From assembly GCA_023525975.1 (NCBI GenBank), contig CM042035.1, positions 36,547,001 through 36,611,000 of the forward strand: a stretch of 64,000 bases of DNA, given 5' to 3'. Numbering within the stretch: the stretch's first letter is position 1; every line of letters starts with the position of its first letter. A program made the position numbers and the translations under genes. Shown piece by piece: positions 1 to 12,033 of the stretch. Below the pieces are notes generated by a model, which saw only the letters and a program-made list of their open reading frames with translations, was not told where the DNA came from and searched no databases. This stretch comes from Smallanthus sonchifolius (lineage: Eukaryota > Streptophyta > Magnoliopsida > Asterales > Asteraceae).

Positions 1-2
1 CC

Positions 3-842
3 TTTGAATCTCAGCTCGACACAGGTTCAGTCGACCCTGCTAGTAACGTTGAAGCATCGACTGAAGCCTCCCCAGTTGACCCTACACCTGTGGATCCAGA
101 GGCACCGAAAGATAAAGATATGCCGGCTAGTTCATCAAAGGGTCCAGCTCCTGTTTGGCAAAAGACTTCTATCATAGACAAACAAGGAGCAACAGGGATG
201 CTCTTGGCTGTAAGGTTCGAGGAAGATAAGCAGTTGTTCGCAATCAAATGATCTGGGGGGTTCAATACTTGAAACCAACCAGTGAAGCATTCAACTCCTT
301 ACCTAAATACGACCTTGTGAACCTAGAAAATCGAGAGATGCTGGGTCACTCAAATCACGCAGTGGCGATGGGTTTGTGGCAGGTTCTACAACGGGAAGCA
401 AGATCTGGGAAGTTTGAAGTGTTCAAGCCTCAAGTGCCCAAGCGAGTCAAGGATAAGAATGCTAGACATCCTGTGACTAAGAAACGCTTAAAGAAACTAG
501 TATACAAGCCAGTGGTATGTGAAACCAAGATTCCCCTGAGCAAGTTATCTCAGGATATCCTCGGTGACATGTGGTACTGGTATAGATCCTAAAACGGGCG
601 AGGCTGTGGTGTTTGGAAAGGTACGGTCAGAAAGTGGATGCTTAGTGTCGAGGGAACTAATCAGAGTATTTGATGAAGTCTGCTTCATTAACTTCTCTGT
701 GAAAGATCTGGAGGCACTAGCAGACAGGTATTGCATGCATACGGATGAATGGACGAAATTCCTTGCTTCTAAATATGACAAGGTGATCAAGTTTTGCCTT
801 GGCTACAAGAAGAAGATGGAAGCTAAAGATGCAGAGCTGTGA
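3..842 (+). pseudogene. aORF C-terminal domain of Copia A, frameshifted
   Basis: This is the C-terminal part of the post-pol additional ORF. It is read in frame 3 to about 248, then frame 2 to about 590, then frame 3 to the stop at 840-842, so it has at least two one-base frameshifts. It aligns with the C-terminal half of D's aORF (49406-51022). Shared landmarks in order are LFAIK, GVQYL, a lysine-rich central stretch, IPL with LGxMWYWY, INFSxKD and TDEW. The N-terminal domain is outside the window. No transmembrane segment or catalytic motif is visible. The biochemical function is unknown; membership of the retrotransposon aORF family is well supported by the alignment. Confidence 0.75.
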
Positions 843-882
843 AGACCGAAGACCGAAGACTGAAGACTAAAGACCGAAGACG
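841..882 (+). repeat. GAAGAC-type short tandem repeat before the PPT of A
   Basis: Six imperfect copies of a 7-base unit (GAAGACC/GAAGACT) directly follow the aORF stop and precede the polypurine tract. A similar GAAGA-rich stretch occurs at 63797-63860 before another PPT-like tract. Confidence 0.7.
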
Positions 883-898
883 ATCCAGAGTTGTTGTC

Positions 899-909
899 AA
901 GGGGGAGTT
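899..909 (+). other. Polypurine tract of Copia A
   Basis: AAGGGGGAGTT abuts the TG that opens the 3' LTR at 910. This is the expected position and composition for the plus-strand primer of an LTR retrotransposon. Confidence 0.85.
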
Positions 910-1444
910 TGTTGAAGCACTTTCCTCTGACAAACACTCTGGATAGAGTCTTATTTTTGTACTTTCATGTATGTATTTGTTTTTGTTTGTAAGCGTCTGT
1001 ATCTATTAGTTATCGAGTTGTATTTACTTTTACATATTGACTGTTGTTGAAATCTCTAAGTATTTTACGCACTTGTACGTGCGCAGGAATTAGTTCCTGC
1101 GTACTTAACAAGTACGCAAGAATACCTTGCGTACTTGCTAAGGTACTTGCTAAGTACGCATGAGCAATTTGCCCTGTGCACTTGCTAAGTGCGCAGAGAC
1201 CAGGTCGTGTATAAATAGGATAGGTTGACAGTAGACAAGTACGCAGGCATATACACAGACATTATATACTCAGTATTTCTCTCTGTAGCCTTCAAGTGTT
1301 TATAATAGACGAAAGTTTAAAGTGATTCTCTTGTAGGTTTACTTTATGTTGTTTGACTCTCCGCCTAGTCACGGGTATTCCGCACCCTGTCCGACGCAGG
1401 AACATACTTGCATGTGACGATCCGCCCCACCCGAGGGACCTACA
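910..1444 (+). repeat. 3' LTR of Copia A (TG...CA, 535 bp)
   Basis: It begins TGTTGAAGCAC and ends GGACCTACA. It matches the reverse complement of 12034-12547 (B 5' LTR) and the plus-strand LTR at 61577-62088. It holds a cluster of TGCGTACTT/AAGTACGCA palindromes at about 1073-1195 and a TATA-like TATAAATAGG at about 1210, consistent with a U3 promoter. Confidence 0.92.
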
Positions 1445-2774
1445 GGTACAGGGAGGGTCACTGTCACAGGAACCTCCTCTGTGATAGAAGTGACCGCCAC
1501 ATCAGGTGTTACCTGTGGCCTCCTCCGATGTCGCCGGTACAGCTGTTGTGAAGGTGGGGTAGAATCTCAATCAGTACTCGCAGCCGCTTTGCTGTTGAGC
1601 ACTAAGCTCCACCTCACGAGAAATAGGTTGTTGACTATTATCCCCCCGTTTCTTATTGATTCTTTCACGTCTTTGTCTCTGTATTGCAGCGTCCGAGTCA
1701 GAATCTGGCTCGTACTCACTGCTCGTTGACTGTCGCTTTCTCTTAGAATATGACTCAGGAAGGGTCACCTTCGTCATTCTTCTCGGGTGTGCCGGTGATG
1801 GTGCATCATCAGAATCAGAGGAATCAGACTCTGTATCTTCGGAGTCGGATCCTTCAGCACCATCATTACCCGCTTCTTCGTCTCCTCCAGACAATTCATC
1901 TTCACTTTCAACATCCTCCTCTTCTTGTTGCTCATTCAAATGTTCACTTAGTTCTGGCTCAGAATCATGACTAAACTATCTCTAGTCATCTGGTGCCACA
2001 TACTCTTCATTTAACAGGTGGCCAAAGAGTGCGGTGTGCTCAGGGGTAGGTGCTACACTGACTGGCTTTAAGATTTGTGCAAACACCCTCTTGTCCACCC
2101 GCTTTACTTGCAATCTCTCCCCAGTAGCAGGCAGATTTGGCAATGCATCATCAATCAGTAGTTGCACAAATCTTGGGTATAACAGGAATCTAAACCTCTC
2201 AGCCGTATTTATCTGATCATTTAAGGCTTTGAAGACGTATCTTGAGAAGTTATAGCCCCTGTTGAGAGATAAACCAACCATGGCTGCTGTAAGATCATGT
2301 CCCATTGCATCCTTCCCCGCCTTTCTTGAAGAGATGCACATGATCATCACGATGGGAAAAATACCTCCACTGATCGAGCACACACATCTTCTTGTAGGAA
2401 GAATAATCTCTAATACCGACATATCCCATATGCTGCCTCCAACATCCATCCAAGTAGTAGTCAGGATAGGCTGTTGGGTCGGTGGCAAGATCTCGAAACT
2501 GTAAGACCCTTCTAATGGTGTTCTCAGAAAAGGCGATGTCATGACCTCCCATGGTAGCCCGTATAACATTAGGAGTTACTGTGCAATCATGTTCCGCTGT
2601 CTCCCAGAACTACTCCAGGTACGGTCTTGATACTATAGGGTCTGCTGATATAGCATAGCTAATCCTTGAACGGTTCAAGAAGTCAACTATCTCTCGATAT
2701 TGGAGTGCAGCACCCTTCCATTCCGGTTCTGTATGTGCTAGGAGGTTGAACTCACTGGTAAATGCACGAGCCAT
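1445..2774 (-). pseudogene. aORF of Copia B, N-terminal domain and acidic region, interrupted
   Basis: The start at 2774 (MARAFTSEF) directly follows a 3' splice-like TTTTTGTAG plus two bases. The N-terminal globular domain has EIVDFLNRSRISYA, QWRYF, LNRGYNFSRYVF and FLLYPRFVQ. The corresponding motifs in D and F are WRY...H...C.SPR, RFNF.R and FLMYPR. A Ser/Asp/Glu-rich stretch (about 1800-1930) and basic clusters (SKRKRQ, RRHRRR) follow. There is a stop near 2610, a frameshift near 2330 and more stops near 1982 and 1571. The coding frame continues up to 1445, where the LTR of A begins. No signal peptide or membrane helix is evident. Function unknown. Confidence 0.8.
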
Positions 2775-2795
2775 CACTACAAAAACACACAGAAA
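2775..2795 (-). promoter_or_regulatory. Putative 3' splice site upstream of B aORF
   Basis: On the minus strand a T/G-rich pyrimidine tract ends TTTTTGTAG, with the aORF ATG two bases further on. D (52516) and F (16815-16828) have acceptor-like sequence at the same place. A possible donor, TTTGGTGAGA, reads on the minus strand at about 3370-3379. This is prediction only. Confidence 0.5.
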
Positions 2796-2899
2796 ACATA
2801 ATAAGAACAAGAAGATTCATTGGAATTGAATACACGTGACTAAGTATAGCAGTTACTCCCTGAACTGAATTTCAGACGTAGAAAAATTTCACAAGTGTT

Positions 2900-3000
2900 G
2901 GTCCTGCGTACTTAGCAAGTACGCAGGAATTTGTTCTTGCATACTTAACAAGTACGCAGGAATTACTTCTTGCGTACTTGTTAAGTAAGCAAGAATCGCA
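2900..3000. repeat. TGCGTACTT/AAGTACGCA palindrome cluster upstream of B aORF
   Basis: About three imperfect copies of the 9+3+9 palindrome lie about 35 bp apart. They fall in the stretch between the possible donor and the acceptor of the aORF. Confidence 0.85.
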
Positions 3001-3539
3001 CTTGTCTAATTATTCAGAAATCCAAATATTCAACAGATGATCAACATTGATGTGGATTAAGGTCACCAGAAGGTCGAAATCAGTGATAAAGACCTATGGA
3101 ACCTCTAACTTCATCAATGAACTGCTATCCTTGTCAAATTTTGACCTAAAAGACAACCCAGACTAGACGACGGTCAATCGAGGAGTCAAGGTCAAAATCA
3201 AGAGTTATTAAGGACGATTAAGGACTGAATAAGGATCGATTGTTGATTCTAAGCAAGTTTTAATTATAATGTGCTACTAAGACAACCAAAAATCAAGATT
3301 CAACCCTAAATATTCAAAGTTCTAAATCGGTCCAGAAGTCGAGATTTAAAAGATGAAATGCCCCTAGATTCTCACCAAATGATGTTAAGACAATGATGAT
3401 ACTAGAAATGGGACGAAAAACCGGTTAGGAACACAAGAAATTTTTTAGTAAAAGTGGGCAAAGGTATACAACAGTGGAAAGTAGTTTGAATGAGATAAAC
3501 TTCAGAAAATTTTCTAAGTCCTGAATATATACCCAACCC

Positions 3540-3675
3540 AACTTGGTCTTGCGTACTTGCTAAATGCGCAAGACTTAATTCATGCGTACTTACTAAGTAC
3601 GCATGACTTAAGTCTTGCGTACTTGTTAAGTACGCAGGGTTTATCTTATGCGCACTTATCAAGTACGCAGAGACC
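3540..3675. repeat. Second palindrome cluster in B spacer
   Basis: Four copies of the GCGTACTT/AAGTACGC palindrome (core CTTGCTAAAT, TTACTAAGT, TTGTTAAGT, TTATCAAGT) are spaced about 32-40 bp apart. The surrounding 3000-4000 is otherwise AT-rich and non-coding. Confidence 0.85.
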
Positions 3676-3679
3676 CTTG

Positions 3680-4990
3680 TGTGCTCAAACTTTCAACTCA
3701 AATTATGAAGATTTCAAGTCAAATAACGAACAAGATAAACACATTCAATCTAGAGGATTCAAAGTCAATTCAAGAAGGTTAAACAAAAATATTTTTGGCT
3801 TTTCTAATAAAAATAGAACTGTACACAAACTTAAAATCCTTTTGATCTTTTCTAGATAGAAATATACACGTATATACAAACACTATCACTATTTTTGTTC
3901 AAAGACACGAGCAGAGGATCATATCAGGCTAAACTATAGCAAAAACGATACAAGATAAACATCAAAGAATATGGGATCATGTCATGGATTACTATTTATT
4001 CATACGTAATAAGCACATAAACAAGTAATTCAAGTTGACAATATTATAAGATTTGAAACCATAAGCATCTTTGTATCACGTTCTTATGTGTTAAGGTATT
4101 AATTGTAAGATATACGTGTACCCCACTGATATGCTACAGAAATGTAAAATGCACTAAATCAAGGCATCTAAGATTTTCACAAAGATTTTCAAATCTCCAG
4201 AATGAAGTTACATCGTTTAGCACAAAAAAAGTCAAGCAGAATCCATAAGGATTATCAAGAATCATAAGATTCAGAATCGAGTGATTCATATGTCTTGGTT
4301 TCATTTGATTTCTTCATTGAATATCGGTATGACGATTCAGGATAATGAATATGGTGTTTGAATATTAAGGTAAGGGAATCCAACTTTTATCTGGATTTGA
4401 ATTCAATGAATCAGGAATGATTCAAGGGTGAATACATGCACAACGGTTGATGTAGAGACATGTCTTGATTCATTCTCTCATTGCATACTTGTGAGTATGG
4501 GTAGTGAGATGAACCGCATTAATTGTGCTAAAGACATAACCCGAAACTGGTCTCTTAAGAAAATTATTGCCAAAATCTAACATCCTTTATCTGATAATGA
4601 TCTTTTTGTATTCTTTTACACACATACATATGCATACATGGGTTCAAATCACAGTTGTAGTCTAGATTTAGTTTCCACACTACTAATGATTCAAAGACGC
4701 CTACAGCCTACTGACAATTCAAATTACTTGTAAATAAACAGATTAAAAAATAACAATTTAAACAATCAAGTAAGCATGACGCAATCAGTTCCCATATGTG
4801 CAGTCTATGGCGTTTAGATCATTTCTGATGTACAATCATTTTCTCTTTTCTCAAGTTAACTTTGAAATTTTCTCCATGTTATATTTTGTTTGAATTTTGT
4901 AAAATATTTGAAAACTAAAAGAACTATACGGAAAATTTAAATGAAATAAAATTTAACTTTCATGAATTGAATTGATTTAAGAAAAATAAG
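3680..4990 (-). other. Conserved non-coding spacer between pol and aORF of B
   Basis: No gene is visible in this stretch. Parts align with the equivalent spacers of the C-host (14384-15250, opposite strand), D (53640-54798) and, more weakly, E2 (43130-43760). Shared landmarks on the minus strand include TTGTGCTAAAYGATG, CATTCTGGAGAT and GTGGGGTACAC. The 3840-4040 part is AT-rich without recognisable structure. Confidence 0.7.
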
Positions 4991-4993
4991 TTT

Positions 4994-7900
4994 TCACTCT
5001 GGATTGAACATTCCTATCAAGTTGACAAGATGCTCAAAACGGGATCTATCAAATGCCTTAGAGAAAAGGTCAGCAAGATTGTCATCCGTGTGAACCTTTA
5101 CAAGTTCAATAAGATGCTTTTCAGCACAATTACGGATGAAGTGATGGCGAATTTCTATATGTTTAGTCTTGGAATGTTTCATCGGGTTATTTGTGATGGA
5201 AATTGTGGCATTGTTGTCAATGAACAGAGGAGTTTCAGTGAAGTTCAAGCCGTAGACTCTCAATTGCTGCTGAATCCAGAATATCTGAGAACAACCGCTA
5301 GCTGCAGCAATGTATTCTGCTTCACATTTTGAGACAGAAACCGTTGACTGCTTCTTGCACTGCCAGGAAACCAGTCTGTCTCCTAAGAATTGACATCCAC
5401 CAGAATTTTACTTTCTATTAAGGTTACAACCACCATAATCTGAATCAGTGTAGGCTTTGAAGTCAAATGACTGCTGCTTAGAGTACCAAAGACCCAATCG
5501 GGGTTTCCCTTTCAAGTATCTGAAAATCCTCTTCACCGCTATCATATAAGACTCCTTCGGTTGTGACTGAAACCTTGAGCACAAGCATACAACAAACATT
5601 ATATCGGGCCTTGAAGCTGTGAGATACAAAAGAGATCTGATCATCCCACTATACAATTTGCAATCCACATCCTTTCCATCTTTGTCAGGATGCAGACCAT
5701 GATTGACGGAGATAGGTGTGCCATAAGTACTGCTATCATTCATCTTGTATTTCAACAAGATGTCCTGCACATATTTTGTTTGATGCAGATAAATGCCATC
5801 CTCTCTTTGACTGACTTGCAGACCCAGGAAGAACAGCAATTCATCCATGTTACTCATTTCAAACTTGGATCTCATCACCTATTCGAAATCCCTACACATC
5901 TCTTCGTTTGTAGACCCAAAGATAATGTCATCCACGTACACTTGTACAAGAAGAATATCACATCCTGCTTTCCGTATGAAGTGGGTCGAGTCAATCTGTC
6001 CACGGTCGAAACCATTAGACAGTGGATGTTTAGATAATGTCTCATACCATGCCCTAAGTGCTTGATAAAGACCATAAAGTGCTTTGTCGAGTTTATACAC
6101 TTCATTGATATTATGCGGATCTTCAAAGCCGGGAGGTTGAGTGACATAAACCTCTTCATGAACTTTTCCATACAGGAAAGCACTTTTCACATCAAGTTGA
6201 TAGACCTTAAAGCCAACATATCAGGCATAAGCCAGAAACAGTCGAATGACCGCAAGTCTAGCAACTGGGGCATATACTTCTGTGTAATCCAAGCCCTCTT
6301 GATGATAAAAACCCTGAACAACCAACCTCGCTTTGTTCTTCACCACAGCATGACGATAATCCATCTTGCATTTGAACACCCATCTGGTTCCAACTGGTTG
6401 GACGCCCCTTGGCAAGTCAACCAAATCCCACACATCCAACTTTTGGAATTAAGACAGTTCATCTTGCATTGCCTCAATCCAGCAGTTGTCAGCGAGAGCC
6501 TCTTCCACATTTTTCGGCTCTAACTGAGACACGAATGCAGCATGCAGACATGTTTCCAAGACACCAGTGTCAAGTATCTCAGAGTAAAGACTAGTGTTCT
6601 CAGCAATAGTTCGATGACGAGTTTGAACAACGGCAAGAGGATCACCAATAATGTTATCAATTGGATTATTCTTATGCACTCTCATCTCTGGTACATTCGG
6701 TTCCTGAATTTCTAAATCAAGGTTCGTGCTTAACTCCCCCATTTCCTGTGTTCCAGAAGAAGAAGATTCAATGTTGATTGGATCAGCTGGAGCTTCATTT
6801 CCTACACGATTGTTAGGATCAGCTTGAGCGTCATTTCCGTCAACATGAACATCTTCACTGTTATCACTGTCATGAGTTCCAGATGTAGATGCAGCATTAG
6901 AATCAAGAGTTACAATTGGTACAGTAGCACGAGTTGAGAAATTGGAGTCATCACCGCCACCTAATAATTCATATACATTTGCGGCATCATTTGCAGACAA
7001 ATCAGGAAGATTGAAAGATTTGAATAGCGCATCATAATCAAAACCCCAAGCTGGACCAGTTGGTTCTGGTGGAATGCTGTATTTACTACAACCCACTTCA
7101 AACCATTCCTCGACAGTACGAGTTCTTTTATTGTACACTCTCTTGCAAGGCGAGTTGGCAACATATCCTAAGAAGATGCCTTCGACCGCTTTTGCATTAA
7201 ACTTAGACTTGCGGTCTTTGTATTGTAGCAATAAGGAACCGGGACTACCAAAAGGAACTAGATAGTCAAGATTAGGAGTTCGATTGTTGATCAACTCATA
7301 ACAAGTCTTGTTGTGCCTCTTCACAACCAGAACTCTGTTCAAGACTTAACACGCTGTATTAACTGCTTCTGCCCAGAAAGTGACAGGAAGCTTTGCATCC
7401 GACAGCATTGTCCTTGCAGTCTCAATCAAGGTCCTGTTCTTTCGTTCTGCAACTCCATTCTGCTGAGGTGTGTATGGGGCACTAAATTCGTGATGGATCC
7501 CCTTCTTGAGACAGAAAAGTTCCATCAAGTTATTCTTGAATTCAGTTCCGTTGTCACTCCTTATTCTTCTAACCTTCAACTTGCAAAGAGATTCCAAGCT
7601 CAGGATCAGGTATTGAAGAATATCAGCAGTTTCGTCCTTCGTACCCAAGAAAAACGTGAGAAATCATCAGTTACAACCAGACAGAATGAAATACCTGCAA
7701 TACTCTTGATACTTATGGGGCCAAACAGATCCATATGCAATAGCTCCAAAGGGGTATCGATGGAGTTTCGGAGCTTGGGCTTGTGAGACTTCCGTTGCTG
7801 TTTTCCCTTCTTACACGGCATACAGTCATCTGCAACGGTAAATCTCAGCTTAGAAACACCGGTTACCAAACCGTTTCGGACAAGATGGTTCATTTTACGA

Positions 7901-8379
7901 TAAGAAATATGTCCGAGTTTCCTATGCCACAAGATAGAGTCAAGCTCTGTCGCTTTGGTAAGCAAACAAGTAGCAACTGATGAGGTGGTTGTTGCCACAC
8001 TCATATCAATCTGATAGGTGTCGTTTGTCCTTGGCGCTCTCATCAGAATCCAGTCTTCAGGAACCTCAAAACCAGGTTTGAGTATCAATCATTCAGTCTT
8101 GTCAAACATCACTGAGTACTCCTTGTCGCACATCTGGGAGACACTCAACAAGTTATGCTTCAGCTGCTCACAATAGTTGACATTGTCAAAGCTGACACAA
8201 CCATTTGAAACCACGCCTTGACACGTGATACTACCGCCTTTTTCTCCAGCAAAGGCCACATAGCCACCTCTGAATGGTTTCACATCTTGAAGCAAGGCCA
8301 TGTTACCTGTCATGTGCCGGGAGCATCCACTATCTACATACCAACGATTAGAGAAAGTACCCTTCGGATGTCCCTGCAC
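4994..8379 (-). pseudogene. pol of Copia B: protease, integrase, RT, RNase H with stops
   Basis: Read leftward it encodes an aspartic protease motif (WYVDSGCSRHMTGN near 8340), a GAG-pre-integrase HHCC zinc finger (LWHRKLGH...CMPC near 7800-7900), the DDE integrase core (LHMDLFG, SDNGTEF, NGVAERKNRT), a Ser/Asp-rich linker, reverse transcriptase (YVDD at about 5927-5938) and RNase H ending GMFNPE at 4994. In-frame stops or frameshifts lie near 8088, 7606-7648, 7343, 6440, 6220, 5878 and 5405. All catalytic blocks are still recognisable, so the element decayed by point changes and not by large deletion. Length is normal for a Copia pol. Confidence 0.92.
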
Positions 8380-8446
8380 GAGTCACAAAAAGAATTAGTT
8401 AGATTTAGAGACCCAAGCCATAGTGGTCTTGGGTCGTCCTTCTTTT

Positions 8447-11400
8447 TTAAAATAAAGGGCAATCACTCATTCTTAAAACCAGCGTTCCAACCACTTTTAA
8501 CTCACAGTCGTGACTGTTCAAAATGAATGAATCTTTAGAAGATTTAGGACTTGGAGATTGAGAATTTTTAAATTTGGTAGTCCAGGACCTCTTCTGTTTC
8601 TTAACTGGAACAGAAGACTTAGGTTCAACAACAGCAGGTGAGCTAATGGAAGCTTCACCTGATTGAACTCCTGTCAGCTGTTCTAGCTTTCTCAACCTCT
8701 TGTTCCTTCTCCTCCTCTGTGGCTTAGAGAGTTTCACCACAGGTTTCTCACAATTAGGTGTACTACCAGAGGTAGATACACAAGGTTTAGCAGGTTGCTT
8801 TCCCTTTCTTGAAACAGATGGTTTAGCTTCAGATGCGATCTTTGGCTTTACCATAGGTTTGACTGGTGGTTTCACCCCATTTGTCTTTGGACTTTTGGTA
8901 TGCTTCACTGGTGGTGACTTAGGGATGACAGCCGGTTGTGAAACAATTGGCCGTTTCCCTTGGTTCTTAGCAGGGCAGTTCACAAAGATGTGACCAACCA
9001 TACCACAGTAAAAGCAATTCCTCTTGTCTGTGTAAGTCCTCCTGTAAGGCTCATTAGATCTGGCATTAGATGACTTAGCATGATGAGTAGGAGGAGTTAG
9101 TTTATGAACAGGAGTTTGACCCGATAAAGATTGGTTTTGGGGAGTATAGTATTTTTGCAAGTTTTCTTTATAACCAAGCCCATAATGAGCTGAAAAAGCT
9201 TCTTTCTTAACTTGATTAAGATTTTTATACCCCCCATAAAGCATTACCTTTAATTTATCATTTGATTCAATGATATCGTGTTCAGTTAAAATACAATTGT
9301 CACTATTAGTGATAATGTTTTTCTTAACCTTTTGTTCACATAACAACTCCTCAGATACTACTCCTTCAGGGTAGGTGTTAACAGACCCATCATCAAAAGC
9401 AGTAAAGAACTCCTCACTAGATGCGGAATCAGCCTTACTTGAGGAATCAGCCTTTTTAGAGGAATCATCCTGACTTGAGGACTCATCAAGGCATTTTAGA
9501 TCAATATCTACTAAGCCGTTGACAAATTTCCCGCTAACTGGTGGAGGAATGGAATTAGTACCCAACCCTAAGCCATTCATTTGTCTCACTACAGACTCGT
9601 AGTACTCCACCATAAAACGAGAATTTTTTCAACTTCTCATTAGTACATTTCAACTACAAGATCTCATTTTACAGCTTGTTGATCTCATTGTTCCTTTTCT
9701 CTAACCCCTTGTATGCAATATCCAAGTGAAGCTGTTGATCGCTCATTTTAAGTGAATAATCACGTTTTTCTTTCTTCAACGTTTCAATTGAATCTTTAAA
9801 TCGTTTTTCGTTTTCTTTGTAGTTTAAAGCTGCAATACGAAGGGGTTCGACTTTGTCTTGAAGCTTAGAGTTTTCAATTTTTAAGCCTAGACATTTGGAA
9901 CAAGATATGACAGTAAAAGGATTAGAATCTACCTCATTCGACGAACTTGATGCCTCTCCAATAGCCATGAGGGCAACAACAGTTATAGACTCTTCTTGGT
10001 CAACCACAGAAGCTTCCCGTTCCTCAGCTTCCATCATCTCCATCATCTCAGCCATGAGACCAACCTGTGTTTGTGCAATAAGGGCATCCTCTAAATGAAC
10101 ACCCCAATCAAAGCTTTCGTCCTGTTGAGCTACCAATGCATTGGACGTTCCACCTTGGCTTTGATTGTAGTTGTTTGAGATGTTATAGCCTTGGTTATTT
10201 CCTTTGCTAGGTCTGGTGAAACCCGAAGCCGGTGCTCTATCCTTTTGACATTCACGAGCAAAGTGTCCGAAGTTCAGACACTTGTAGCACTTGGCCTTGG
10301 ATTTGTCAAAACCAACCTTGGCATTAGAATGCCCACGAATAAACTTTCGGCCAGTTATGTTCAAGAAACGCTTGGCCCTTCTTAAGATCATGGCCATATT
10401 CCACTGAATATCCATGTCCTCCATGTCATCTGGATCCACCGGATTAAAATCTTCTTCAATTGTTTCAGGATCTGTAAGCTTGCCACCAATGAAGTTCTCA
10501 TAGGCAAGCATGCATGATGAGAATAAAGCCACATGATCTTCAGCTATCTTGGCTATTGCTGATTGGTTAGCTGAAGATGTGGGAGAAGGATTTCTTGAGG
10601 GATTCTGGTGATGAGATCCAGAACCAGATGCTGCATAGCATGCATGACCACCACAAGCCTTTACAGTTTCTTCCTCATGAGAGTTTCCAGAGAAAAGGGC
10701 AATTCCAGAGCCCGATGAATTGGTTGTAGAAGACGTCCCATGATACATAGAAGGGTCTTGTATTTGAGGTCTTCCTGAGCTCTCCTTTCTTTTTCGGTTC
10801 ATGTCATGAGCTTGAACCTTTCCAATTGCCTCATCAATTGTCATCTCATAGAACTTAGAATTCTCTCTCATCAGGGTTGTATACATCTCAAACTTGGGTG
10901 GCAAAGCATCCAGAAATTTTTCAACTAATTCTTTATAAGGATACTTCAGCTCAAAAGCTTTCAACTCAATCTGCAGATGATAGAATCTAGAAATGAGTTC
11001 ATCTATGGATTCGTTCTCCAGAAATCTGAAGCACTCAAACTGCTTCCTGAGAAGATCCCTTTTACTCTTTTTGATGTCACTATTACCCTCGAATCTCTTC
11101 TGTAAAGCCCTCTAGAGATCCTTGGAATTGTCATATCCTCTGAAACTGTGGAATAACTCCCTGGTCAAGGCCATAGTGATAGATCCGTGTGCCTTCATCT
11201 CTCTATCATAAACTTTCTTTTCTTCTTCATCAAGTTTAGAGATAGGCTTGGGAACTTCTTCATCAAGGTAAATGTATGTGGGATGCTTATAGCCCTCTAG
11301 AATAGGTATCCACAACGAAGAATCGGTATAAGAAATATAATGCTCAAAACGTGCTTTCCAGTTTGAATAATCATTTACATTAAGCAGCTTTGGGGGTTTC

Positions 11401-11471
11401 TGAGGGGTTCCGATCTCGTTGTCATAGTTCAGAAGGTTACCTAGGTTATGAAGATTCGATATGGTGAACAC
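8447..11471 (-). pseudogene. gag of Copia B (nucleocapsid with two zinc knuckles)
   Basis: This is the capsid/nucleocapsid precursor that packages element RNA in cytoplasmic particles. The N-terminus (LLNYDNE, YSNWKARFEHYI, LWIPILEGY) is typical Copia Gag. A first CCHC knuckle (CYKCLNFGHFAREC) lies near 10290, a coiled-coil-like region near 9670-9900 and a second knuckle (CFYCGMVGHIFVNC) near 9000. Stops or frameshifts occur near 11112, 9666 and 8447. The expected initiator reads GTG (11469-11471), consistent with a lost ATG. Two separated knuckles make this Gag longer than a minimal Copia Gag; D has the same layout. Confidence 0.9.
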
Positions 11472-11519
11472 TTAGTAAAATTTCAGAAAAGTCAAAGAAA
11501 CTTGCACACTTGATACTGG

Positions 11520-11700
11520 CCTTGCGCACTTAGAGAAATAGTCTTGCGTAGTTAGGATTTTCTCTTGCGTACTTGATAAGTACGCAAGAGTAAATGATAA
11601 GTATGCAGGAAATATCTTAAGTACGCACTAAGATTGGTCTTGCGTACTTGCTAAGTACGCAGCAAGACTGTACTTTTTGCCAAATCAGGTAAGTACGCAG
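11520..11700. repeat. Palindrome cluster in leader of B
   Basis: Four to five copies of the GCGTACTT/AAGTACGC motif lie between the PBS and gag. This repeats the positional pattern seen in D (59610-59915) and E (41755-41985). Confidence 0.85.
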
Positions 11701-12019
11701 GTCACCTTTTCACCAACTCTCACCAACCTTTTCCGGTCATTGGAATCTCACCGGAGATGGCAAAAATAAAAAAAATGAACAAATAAAATGAGCCAAAGGG
11801 TCATAAACCCGTTTCTAACCAACCTTTGATGCTCAAAAACACTCAAATAAACAACAAAAGTCGGTTTTTGAGTGATTTTTGCTTCTAAAATAGTGCTCAA
11901 GAGCTACCCCTATTTTATCACAAAAATCGACAAAAACACCTACTTTTGCTTGTAAAAAATCTGTAGGATGTGAAGAAAATACTCCAAACACACTCACAAC
12001 ACTCGAAATCAAGAGCAAT

Positions 12020-12031
12020 GCTCTGATACCA
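12020..12031 (-). other. Primer-binding site of Copia B
   Basis: The minus strand reads TGGTATCAGAGC, complementary to the 3' end of initiator tRNA-Met, two bases inside the LTR edge at 12034. Confidence 0.92.
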
Positions 12032-12033
12032 CT

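Larger units (their letters stand above)
1..1444 (+). mobile_element. Copia element A, 3' end (aORF, PPT, 3' LTR)
   Basis: This is the right-hand end of a plus-strand Ty1/Copia retrotransposon whose body lies left of the window. It holds, in order, the C-terminal half of the additional ORF, a GAAGAC-rich stretch, a polypurine tract and a complete 3' LTR. The LTR belongs to the same family as those of B (12034-12547) and H (61577-62088). Immediately after the LTR the sequence becomes the antisense of B's aORF. The simplest reading is that A inserted into B. The matching target-site copy would lie outside the window (right copy GGTAC at 1445-1449). Confidence 0.85.

Noticed and set aside
1656..1970. 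Plus-strand Ser/Glu-rich ORF
   Set aside because: Antisense of the acidic region of B's aORF.
12020..12031. Possible tRNA gene from tRNA-like TGGTATCAGAGC matches
   Set aside because: Only 12 bases match tRNA, each next to an LTR edge. These are primer-binding sites.
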